Shown: piece after piece, positions 24,501 through 26,504 of the stretch | Numbering within the stretch: the first letter of the stretch is position 1 | Layout: each line of letters opens with the position of its first letter | Source: Kipferlia bialata | Lineage: Eukaryota > Fornicata | Assembly: GCA_003568945.1 (NCBI GenBank) | Contig: BDIP01000186.1 | Location: forward strand, 1 to 26,504 | Length of the DNA: 26,504 nucleotides | Direction: 5' to 3' | Made by a program: the position numbers and the translations under genes | Notes under the pieces: model-generated | Told to the model about the DNA's origin: nothing | The model's database searches: none | What the model saw: the letters and a program-made list of their open reading frames with translations, nothing else

Positions 24501-26035
24501 TATCTGCCACTGCCACCAGCATCGACAGGGACTCCTGGGCATCTGCCCAGCCTGGTGTCAATCGCGTAACAACCCACCCAGCTACTCATCGTGTAGAAAG
24601 CCACATACCTGGTACAGTCACCACTGTCAGCGCCTTCTCCCCGTCCTTCCTCTTGTACACCCAGCCGAGTGGATGCCCAGCCACTGCAGCACAGAGGGAG
24701 GCAGACACACTCTCCGTGACTTGTGATACGGCGTCCATGCCCTCTCTCAATAGGCCAGCGGGGTATCTGGTGGGTCAGAGGGTGTGGGTTCGATTCCAGC
24801 TATTGACACTTTACCTTGGGTCTGCCCCTAGCTTCTGCTTGATAGACTCCAGGATGACCTTGACACCATCGTGGACTGGTGGTAAGAAAGTGTGAGAGAG
24901 AGAAGGAGGAAGAGAGAGAGGTACTCAAAAATATGGGCAAGAGAGACACCAGGTAGTGGGGGATAACTGCTACACATACCCTTCCCACTAACGTCTCTCG
25001 CGAGGTTGTCGAGTGAAGTGATGGCTCTACGGCAGGTGCCGCACCTGAGAGTGAGATACTACACTAGAGTGGTTATTATATCAGTCTTATGTACAGTTCT
25101 CATACCTCTCCTTCAGTAGCTGCACCATGGTCTCCTGTCCAGAATGAGACAGAGAAGTCACAGTCTCCTCCATCAGATTGAGAATCTGAAGGTGAGATCA
25201 CTGTGGATACACTAATAGCCAATCAGATTGTTCAATGTTTTACATTCACATCATCGATACTGTGTGTATCGGTGATACCTCAAGAGATGCCAGCAGCGAG
25301 AGAGGTGTGTCCTCTCCCTCGTCCTCTCCCTTCAGCTCGGCCTCGGCAAGGGCAACCGCACCTGGGTTATTAATGTATAATATGTATTTAGATATAGAGT
25401 ATTGACATATATGCATATCATGGTACTCGGCCTCGGCAAGGGCAACCGCACCTGGGTTATTAATGTATAATAAGTATTTAGATATAGAGTATTGACATAT
25501 ATGCATATCATGGTACTCGGCCTCAGCAAGGGCAACGGCACCTGGGTTACATACAGCATGTAAAATGGTCAATAATAATAACTCGATTATTGCTGTACTA
25601 TAGATATATATATATACATACCTGCCATGTCATTCAGAGCTGCACTGTCCGTCAGGGGTGCCTGCAGTCTAGTGACAAGGGCATTGCACCTCAGAGAGAC
25701 ATCGCCAGAGAGAGAGGCAATGCTACCCTTGGAGTAAGTAAGTTATAATGGAAAGAAGATATATAATAATTAATATGATAATAGCATTACGAATAGAGAC
25801 ATCGCCAGAGAGGGACGCAATGCTACCCTGGGGGTGAGTATAATAATAGAGGATGAGTCTAAGTATATTTGAGAGATTCAGTGTAAGTATCTATAGAATA
25901 GAGAATAGTACAAGAATACCTTGAGAGAGCGGCATATGAGCCCCGAGAGCAGTCTAGGCTGTCTGTCGAGTTGGTTGCATGCCATCTTGACATCCAGGGT
26001 CAGGTGGCAGGGGGAGGGGATGGACAGGGTGGTGG
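3473..26035 (-). CDS. DYNC2H1: Cytoplasmic dynein-2 heavy chain (IFT retrograde motor), 5' end beyond window
   Basis: This is the motor subunit of the dynein that carries intraflagellar transport trains from the flagellar tip back to the base, an AAA+ ATPase that walks on axonemal microtubules. I placed 91 exons whose phases agree across nearly every junction, giving about 11.2 kb coding (roughly 3,700 residues); full-length relatives have about 4,300. Visible in order are the tail, linker, AAA1-AAA6, stalk and C-terminal domain. The dynein-2 assignment rests on motifs that, from memory of the family, match DYNC2H1 better than axonemal or dynein-1 chains: GYGGNPYGPAGSGKT and LGRPVITFNCD in AAA1, GVWTWIVCDGDVDPEW in AAA2, a glycine/alanine-type P-loop in AAA3, and KAAAPLSGWVSANI after the stalk tip. 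The sequence is divergent and carries low-complexity insertions. The codons before the first placed exon lie outside the window. The weakest junctions are 17966/18111 and the 3' end. Domain blocks are listed separately with exon coordinates. Confidence 0.93.
3630..3664 (-). repeat. Copy of the 5' edge of exon 3473-3578
   Basis: About 33 bases repeat the first codons of the exon (AEPGCVLI region) with a few changes, and are preceded on the minus strand by their own acceptor CACTCACCCAG. The copy lies upstream of the real exon in the intron. Confidence 0.85.
4332..4437. repeat. Two short poly-G tracts in one dynein intron
   Basis: Runs of 13 G at 4332-4344 and 13 G at 4425-4437 lie in the intron between exons 4447-4483 and 4182-4311. 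On the coding strand they are C runs within pyrimidine-rich stretches. With the tract at 3347-3424 they make the 3' kilobase of the dynein gene unusually rich in homopolymeric G/C. Confidence 0.9.
4560..4801 (-). repeat. 99-base tandem array of the 3' edge of exon 4758-4838, in frame and stop-free
   Basis: The last 44 bases of the exon and the following intron start recur at 4659-4702 and 4560-4603, exactly 99 bases apart, each with its own donor (GTATCGTG, GTATCGTG, GTACCGTG). Between copies the frame stays open, so use of a downstream donor would add one or two 33-residue units, each ending in WTGGMPSAPVSVQ. The copies are nearly identical, which points to recent duplication. Confidence 0.92.
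4916..5038 (-). repeat. Two copies of the 5' edge of exon 4758-4838
   Basis: The first codons of the exon (GVLHMLNS) recur at 4916-4943 with acceptor CTGACTTGTAG, and at 5015-5038, where the acceptor has decayed (CTCATGG). Both lie upstream of the exon, so this exon has copies of both edges. Confidence 0.85.
5729..5773 (-). repeat. Copy of the 3' edge of exon 5829-5901
   Basis: About 42 bases matching the GAILPGEGIGVL part of the exon recur 100 bases downstream, with a donor GTTAGTTG in place of GTATGTAT. Confidence 0.88.
6003..6371 (-). repeat. Four copies of the 3' edge of exon 6437-6523
   Basis: About 50 bases coding FAMCECLFNCASAT recur at 6003-6053, 6104-6154, 6225-6271 and 6322-6371, each ending in its own CAG donor boundary and separated by TA-rich sequence. 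The spacing is uneven (101, 121, 97, 115 bases), unlike the exact 90- and 99-base arrays. With the exon itself this makes five donor copies in a row. Confidence 0.93.
6580..6713 (-). repeat. Two copies of the 5' edge of exon 6437-6523
   Basis: The start of the exon (ENDQPLPPCVAS) recurs at 6580-6627 and 6667-6713 upstream, with acceptors CTAATGTCAAG (weakened) and CTAACAATTAG, separated by AG-rich microsatellite sequence. Confidence 0.88.
6785..7087 (-). repeat. Copies of both edges of exon 6877-6970
   Basis: A 3'-edge copy (RVVCRLAGLSL region) lies downstream at 6785-6830 with donor GTACTATA. A 5'-edge copy (DGLYVSSTEDAA region) lies upstream at 7051-7087 with acceptor CTCACCCCAG, which is closer to the consensus than the acceptor of the full exon (CCAACCTTAG). 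Confidence 0.9.
6877..9858 (-). CDS. DYNC2H1: Dynein-2 AAA6 region (9 exons, most flanked by copies of their edges)
   Basis: Exons: 9778-9858, 9467-9666, 9064-9372, 8517-8681, 8023-8175, 7735-7807, 7401-7534, 7154-7273, 6877-6970. PTELATALLSHCAASIRVP and PVLFVGTPPTDAIVAHAR occupy the place of the family RPDRL-x-x-A(M/L) helix and the IIIS-(P)-G-(A/T)-(x)-P strand of AAA6. PCYILLRSMHFVPRLLQEL corresponds to DW(L)CLKN(L)HL-V-x-WL-x-x-LE. FNVHPDTRVFVSVSPTAALP corresponds to FRL(W/F)LT-(x)-(E/S)-x-HP-x-FP. RFMDPSSSSSSHSLAVLEG contains a six-serine run. The P-loop is absent, as expected for AAA6. Exon frames agree at every junction. Nearly every exon here has upstream copies of its 5' edge, downstream copies of its 3' edge, or both, so annotation programs could easily choose the wrong splice site. 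Confidence 0.88.
7301..7356 (-). repeat. Degenerate copy of the 3' edge of exon 7401-7534 and its intron start
   Basis: A unit of about 56 bases containing the last exon bases, the donor region and the following intron recurs directly; the donor in the copy has become GTATCC preceded by AT. It contains the octamer TCGCGTAG at 7307-7314. Confidence 0.7.
7609..7633 (-). repeat. Copy of the 5' edge of exon 7401-7534
   Basis: The first eight codons (ALVTNCVR, here VLVTNCVR) recur 100 bases upstream with a full acceptor CTTACCCTCAG. Confidence 0.85.
7928..8335 (-). repeat. Copies of both edges of exon 8023-8175
   Basis: A 3'-edge copy (KCFVPRLLQEL-like region) lies at 7928-7970 with donor GTGACACC. 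5'-edge copies (HKIPVTDVL region) lie at 8225-8254 and 8304-8335 with acceptors CTTAG and CTCAG. The copies differ from the exon at several positions, so they are older than the 90- and 99-base arrays. Confidence 0.9.
8391..8781 (-). repeat. Copies of both edges of exon 8517-8681
   Basis: A 3'-edge copy (PVLFVGQPPTDVIVAHAR-like) lies at 8391-8441 with donor GTAAAGTT. A 5'-edge copy (PTELATALLSH region) lies at 8734-8781 with acceptor CTGACTAGCAG. Confidence 0.9.
8851..8987 (-). repeat. Two copies of the 3' edge of exon 9064-9372
   Basis: About 33 bases (LAAVHTLLR region) recur at 8953-8987 and 8851-8883, about 102-111 bases apart, each with a GTACTxxx donor. Confidence 0.88.
9975..10224 (-). 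repeat. Three copies of the 5' edge of exon 9778-9858
   Basis: About 25 bases (VQKSRHR region) recur near 9975-10000, 10088-10110 and 10199-10222, each with an acceptor of the type CTGACCC(N)AG, embedded in TA-rich sequence that is itself repeated with a period of about 112 bases. The intron therefore offers four acceptors. Confidence 0.9.
10377..11544 (-). CDS. DYNC2H1: Dynein-2 AAA5 (5 exons)
   Basis: Exons: 11504-11544, 10931-11382, 10729-10846, 10590-10663, 10377-10516. AAA5 is a non-catalytic ring module. The 452-base exon reads SDVSELLLGDSVSDVS and later FFVVDPLST and ATRFGRTLCVTGV, which match the dynein-2 pattern (family: P-(F/L)-(I/V)-IDP and A-x-RFGKTL). FRLFLFGTSPLP follows, the FRL-(F/Y)-L-(S/T)-(T) strand. 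The small subdomain has ERQLLSVLNEADGDIIDNET, the well-known LL-x-x-L-(x)3-GNIL-(D/E)(D/N) motif. An acidic insertion, ESDDDDEVDD, sits near residue 35 of the long exon. The final exon ends in phase 0 at a CAG donor. A tRNA T-arm-like piece lies in the intron upstream of exon 10590-10663. Confidence 0.92.
10693..10706 (+). other. tRNA T-arm (B-box)-like piece in an intron
   Basis: The 14 bases GTGGGTTCGATTCC match the T-arm core of tRNA genes and recur exactly at 24784-24797. No A box, anticodon arm or acceptor stem is present, so this is not a tRNA gene. It lies about 30 bases from the acceptor of exon 10590-10663, on the strand opposite to the gene. Confidence 0.5.
11632..14191 (-). CDS. 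DYNC2H1: Dynein-2 stalk coiled coil and microtubule-binding domain (15 exons)
   Basis: Exons: 14134-14191, 13977-14058, 13866-13921, 13635-13718, 13515-13584, 13375-13433, 13230-13310, 13091-13145, 12890-12966, 12728-12781, 12501-12613, 12351-12394, 12119-12210, 11846-11916, 11632-11734. The ascending helix (KKDSLAAESSTL, then RRAEADRDYSQVKPMLEKAK) leads to the tip LQEVRGFSSPPHLVQ, VVLGAVLRLCG and MRAFLAKSGFQKRL, matching the dynein-2 microtubule-binding domain, which has the family pattern EIRSLR-x-PP-x-V followed by LRL-G. The descending side begins with KAAAPLSGWVSANIAYH, a strong family signature, then charged heptads. For exon 13091-13145 I chose the acceptor CTCAGTCCAG because it joins PPHLVQ to VVLGAV in frame and without a gap relative to relatives. 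Exons here average about 70 bases, the shortest in the gene, while most introns are plain and lack edge copies. The last exon (VRWGDRLAATGKVLSAL) enters the start of AAA5. Confidence 0.92.
14305..14416 (-). repeat. Two copies of the 3' edge of exon 14506-14655
   Basis: About 30 bases (FGDMVQTLR region) recur at 14386-14416 and 14305-14340, each with a GTATC donor, separated by TA repeats. Confidence 0.9.
14506..16381 (-). CDS. DYNC2H1: Dynein-2 AAA4, degenerate nucleotide site (6 exons)
   Basis: Exons: 16216-16381, 15959-16070, 15441-15763, 15255-15386, 14727-15139, 14506-14655. By position this is AAA4. Where the P-loop should be (exon 15255-15386) the protein reads VFAVAGVASGPHLRH, with no GK(S/T). 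The Walker B strand in exon 14727-15139 reads TVILLSPAVLSS, without the acidic pair. ERLFETFGQTVRYAI and VAIPVSDAEWS match the end of the domain as I recall it in DYNC2H1 (FNYF-x-x-RI-x-x-NLHIVLIMD). Dynein-2 AAA4 is degenerate in animals too, and here it looks fully inactive. Exon 15441-15763 starts with VVQQSWLDALRGRGGRD and carries an Arg/Asp/Ser-rich insertion. Exons 15959-16070 and 14506-14655 are each followed by copies of their 3' edges. Confidence 0.85.
15842..15885 (-). repeat. Copy of the 3' edge of exon 15959-16070
   Basis: About 44 bases (DAMIPLGDSNVVL region) recur about 117 bases downstream, with several substitutions and a small insertion; donor GTATAC. Confidence 0.82.
16443..17618 (-). 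CDS. DYNC2H1: Dynein-2 AAA3 (5 exons)
   Basis: Exons: 17549-17618, 17398-17462, 16799-17314, 16617-16734, 16443-16558. AAA3 is the regulatory nucleotide site of dynein. The 516-base exon holds nearly the whole large subdomain: P-loop GPRGSGKATL, then VVYLRDADLPRRDTYG, equivalent to the (F/L)-(V/I)-DD-(L/I)-N-(M/L)-P-(x)3-D-(x)-(Y/W)-G Walker B segment, then a downstream FVLS strand. The residue after the P-loop lysine is alanine instead of the usual Ser/Thr that coordinates magnesium. From memory, human DYNC2H1 also lacks it (glycine there), so this is a dynein-2 trait, not a private loss. The segment with two charged loops (about residues 95-115 of the exon) is poorly conserved. The last exons, with HPMFSGVKDLKGTL, enter the AAA3/AAA4 connecting helices. 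Confidence 0.92.
17692..19363 (-). CDS. DYNC2H1: Dynein-2 AAA2 (10 exons)
   Basis: Exons: 19247-19363, 19123-19190, 18929-19023, 18681-18840, 18573-18633, 18410-18469, 18272-18325, 18111-18211, 17841-17966, 17692-17769. AAA2 binds ATP structurally in dyneins. Walker A is GEGRCGKT (exon 18681-18840). PKAVDRRALLGY corresponds to the NPKA-(x)n-LLG motif, and GEWHDGILT to the EW-x-DG-(V/I)-L motif. Walker B is WIVCDGDVDPEWVE, followed by LNSALDDNHLLTLASGER, a near-verbatim family signature. The sensor region is FETDSLQHASPATISR. The start of exon 18681-18840 was set at the CTGACCCTAG acceptor because it alone keeps frame with the previous exon. The junction 18111/17966 is doubtful: the donor is phase 2 and the only frame-keeping acceptor is the weak CTACAACGGAG. 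A stronger-looking acceptor at 17945 would break the frame. Confidence 0.92.
18005..18035 (-). repeat. Copy of the 3' edge of exon 18111-18211
   Basis: About 28 bases (TEDYVSAYM region) recur about 106 bases downstream, with donor AA|GTAAGT matching the exon's own AA|GTGAGT, which supports the phase-2 boundary. Confidence 0.88.
19427..20826 (-). CDS. DYNC2H1: Dynein-2 AAA1, main ATPase site (7 exons)
   Basis: Exons: 20715-20826, 20541-20648, 20342-20463, 19988-20076, 19766-19869, 19588-19648, 19427-19490. AAA1 hydrolyses the ATP that drives movement. The Walker A loop GPAGSGKTET is intact and is split by an intron between its last Ser and the GKT. The adenine-contacting region reads LTDKC, as in relatives. 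Walker B is CFDEFNRL, also intact. The sensor strand VFVTLNPA stands where most dyneins have a TMNP motif. GRSQLPDNVKQLLRPV follows, which is the conserved GR-x-x-LP-(D/E)N arginine-finger region, and then WGMRGLQTVL, the family WGLRAL-K-VL helix. All catalytic residues I can check are present, so I expect an active site. Exon 20342-20463 is followed by a partial copy of its 3' edge at 20158-20197. Confidence 0.95.
20158..20197 (-). repeat. Copy of the 3' edge of exon 20342-20463 (AAA1)
   Basis: About 40 bases (DIKAIQSSIRGGGE, here with GVGE at the end) recur about 184 bases downstream, with donor GTTAGTT in place of GTGCGT. The spacer is rich in TA with repeated ATATAGACATAC units. Confidence 0.9.
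20649..20676 (+). other. T-arm-like piece at an intron 3' end, shared with another intron
   Basis: The intron end next to exon 20541-20648 contains GGTTCGACTCC (20660-20670). The stretch from the acceptor outwards closely resembles 11545-11572, the end of the intron before exon 11504-11544 (both start CTGGTGGTGAGGGT on the plus strand). Two distant introns of one gene thus share their 3' ends beyond the splice consensus. Confidence 0.5.
20886..22703 (-). CDS. DYNC2H1: Dynein-2 linker (9 exons)
   Basis: Exons: 22293-22703, 22179-22234, 22050-22111, 21890-21963, 21716-21828, 21482-21650, 21319-21363, 21083-21240, 20886-21018. The linker is the lever that lies over the AAA ring and produces the power stroke. 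Diagnostic segments are VQRKVAYLEP at the start of the first exon, then RRAFPRFYFVGDQ followed across the intron by DLLTILSAADPEAVTPHLRK and LFGAV. These match the family pattern of a KR-x-x-FPRFYF-x-(G/S)D motif followed by DLL-x-IL. Later come VDGETIPL, VWLPQLAQGI and PGEIACLLANVLFCADIEDAL, the usual P-x-Q-(x)n-EVEEAL helix. The block ends at YFWEYQ, equivalent to the YEYLGN/YEYQGN strand just before AAA1. Exon 22293-22703 is among the longest in the gene and contains a highly charged loop (about residues 50-100 of that exon) absent from animal relatives as I remember them. Confidence 0.92.
22265..22290. other. Inverted octamer pair TCGTGTAG / CTACACGA inside a 58-base intron
   Basis: The two octamers are perfect complements separated by 10 bases, so the intron (22235-22292) could form an 8-bp hairpin beginning two bases inside the donor. 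The octamer is one of many copies of a motif enriched in these introns. Whether the hairpin forms in RNA is unknown. Confidence 0.6.
22753..26035 (-). CDS. DYNC2H1: Dynein-2 tail, C-terminal part (15 exons)
   Basis: Exons, 5' to 3': 25920-26035, 25622-25727, 25279-25361, 25106-25185, 24980-25044, 24815-24875, 24609-24766, 24500-24551, 24241-24421, 24044-24144, 23749-23886, 23394-23637, 23176-23326, 23021-23122, 22753-22883. Phases agree throughout. The tail dimerises the chain and binds intermediate and light intermediate chains; it is the least conserved part of the family and the exons here show few landmarks. Support comes from frame continuity into the linker and from a dynein-like helix with LLRCDALVASHW (exon 23394-23637), which resembles the conserved leucine/HW segment ahead of the linker. 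Exon 24241-24421 has a Ser/Pro/Lys-rich insertion. Exon 24980-25044 encodes CGTCRRA, but with no partner cysteines I do not call a zinc site. The first three exons are preceded by tandem copies of their own 5' edges. Confidence 0.75.
24784..24797 (+). other. tRNA T-arm (B-box)-like piece in an intron
   Basis: This is identical over 14 bases to 10693-10706. It lies about 20 bases from the acceptor of exon 24609-24766. No other tRNA part is seen. Confidence 0.5.
25362..25541 (-). repeat. 90-base tandem array of the 5' edge of exon 25279-25361, in frame and stop-free
   Basis: The exon start (GAVALAEAE) and the preceding intron recur twice upstream with exact 90-base spacing (acceptor boundaries at 25361, 25451 and 25541, all ATAACCCAG or GTAACCCAG). 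The two inner units are almost identical. The frame is open through the array, so use of an upstream acceptor would add one or two 30-residue units to the tail. Confidence 0.93.
25796..25837 (-). repeat. Copy of the 5' edge of exon 25622-25727
   Basis: About 42 bases (GSIASLSGDVSL region) recur 110 bases upstream. The copy has the better acceptor, CTCACCCCCAG, against CTTACTCCAAG in front of the full exon. Confidence 0.88.
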
Positions 26036-26104
26036 CTGGGTGAGTATCAAGATGAAAGCGTACAAAGGAATACAAATATCGGTACTATTAACGACAATTC
26101 AAAT

Positions 26105-26400
26105 ATAAATGGTTAATGTGACATTCAGAGTGAGGTGGCAGGGGGACGGGATGGACAGGGTAGTAGCTGGGTAAGGAGAGGGGAGACCGACATAATATAT
26201 AATACTATTCATATATATATATATATGTAGTTAGTGTGACATCAAGGGTCAGGTGGCAGGGGGAGGGGATGGACAGGGTAGTGGCTTGGTGTGAATAATA
26301 GGAAAGCATCCAGGAACACCGTTATATAGATGTGACTTAGTGTATACAAATAGATAGCAAGAGTTAGGTGGCAGGGGGAGGGGATGGACAGGGTGGTGGC
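26105..26400 (-). repeat. Three copies of the 5' edge of exon 25920-26035
   Basis: About 40-50 bases (TTLSIPSPCHLTLDV region) recur near 26120-26165, 26238-26285 and 26358-26400, 131, 118 and 115 bases apart. The acceptors are CTTACCCAG, CACACCAAG and CTCTTACCCAG. The intron upstream continues beyond the window, so more copies may follow. Confidence 0.9.
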
Positions 26401-26454
26401 TGGGTAAGAGAATAAAGAATACACACAGAAGAGCATCACTACTGAGAGTCATTC

Positions 26455-26471
<17 letters not shown>

Positions 26472-26504
<33 letters not shown>
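26472..26504. repeat. (AG)n microsatellite at the window edge, preceded by (TA)n
   Basis: The window ends inside an uninterrupted AG dinucleotide run, which follows a TA run from about 26455. It lies in the intron upstream of exon 25920-26035. Similar (AG)n runs occur at 6550-6580, 6648-6666, 7697-7714 and 10868-10922, all within introns; on the coding strand they are CT-rich. Confidence 0.95.

Noticed and set aside
24784-24797. tRNA gene
   Set aside because: Only the T-arm core is present; no A box, anticodon stem or acceptor stem could be found around it or around 10693 and 20660.
3473-26035. Axonemal or cytoplasmic dynein-1 heavy chain
   Set aside because: The LGRPVITFNCD stretch after the AAA1 P-loop, the AAA2 WIVCDGDVDPEW/LASGER pair, the AAA3 GKA loop and the post-stalk KAAAPLSGWVSANI agree with dynein-2 and not with the other classes as I remember them.
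1-26504. Transposon, retroelement or virus-derived sequence
   Set aside because: No reverse transcriptase, integrase, transposase or capsid motif, no long terminal repeats and no terminal inverted repeats were seen; the repeats present are copies of local exon edges and microsatellites.

Overview
The window is nuclear DNA from an extremely intron-rich, gene-dense eukaryotic microbe. Both recognised genes lie on the minus strand and are cut into short exons (37 to about 516 bases) by short AT-rich introns. Most introns end in a motif of the form CTNAC(N3-5)AG, in which the branch-point-like sequence is fused to the 3' splice site. That arrangement is known from Giardia and Trichomonas. With the very high intron number it suggests an intron-rich free-living metamonad, and a fornicate such as Kipferlia is my best guess. 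This is inference; no organism label was given.

Layout, in the direction of transcription (right to left). From 26035 down to 3473 runs one gene, the heavy chain of cytoplasmic dynein-2, the retrograde intraflagellar transport motor (DYNC2H1/DHC1b family). I could place 91 exons, about 11.2 kb of coding sequence or 3,700 residues. They cover the C-terminal part of the tail, the linker, AAA1 to AAA6, the stalk with its microtubule-binding domain, and the C-terminal domain. The N-terminal 500-600 residues lie beyond the right edge. Immediately downstream on the same strand, from about 3250 to 1446, is an RMND5/GID2 homologue, a RING-type subunit of the GID/CTLH ubiquitin ligase, in ten exons. 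Its 5' end and the last codons of the dynein are tangled around a 78-base G-rich tract and one exon that is open in both relevant frames. Bases 1-1445 hold no gene I can recognise.

The most unusual signal is structural. In about 17 of the dynein introns, the exon edge next to the intron has been copied into the intron, from one to four times, as direct tandem repeats that include the splice site of that edge. Copies of an exon's 5' edge lie upstream and carry acceptor motifs; copies of a 3' edge lie downstream and carry donor motifs. This gives strings of competing splice sites, densest between 4.5 and 10.2 kb. Two arrays, with 99-base and 90-base units, are stop-free and in frame with the exon, so read-through would add whole repeat units to the protein. 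The introns also share an over-represented octamer (CTACRCGA and its complement TCGYGTAG), often just inside the donor, and a few carry tRNA T-arm-like pieces just upstream of the acceptor.

The two genes have no obvious functional link: one moves cargo in the flagellum, the other marks proteins for degradation. No virus, transposon, CRISPR array or rRNA/tRNA gene was found.
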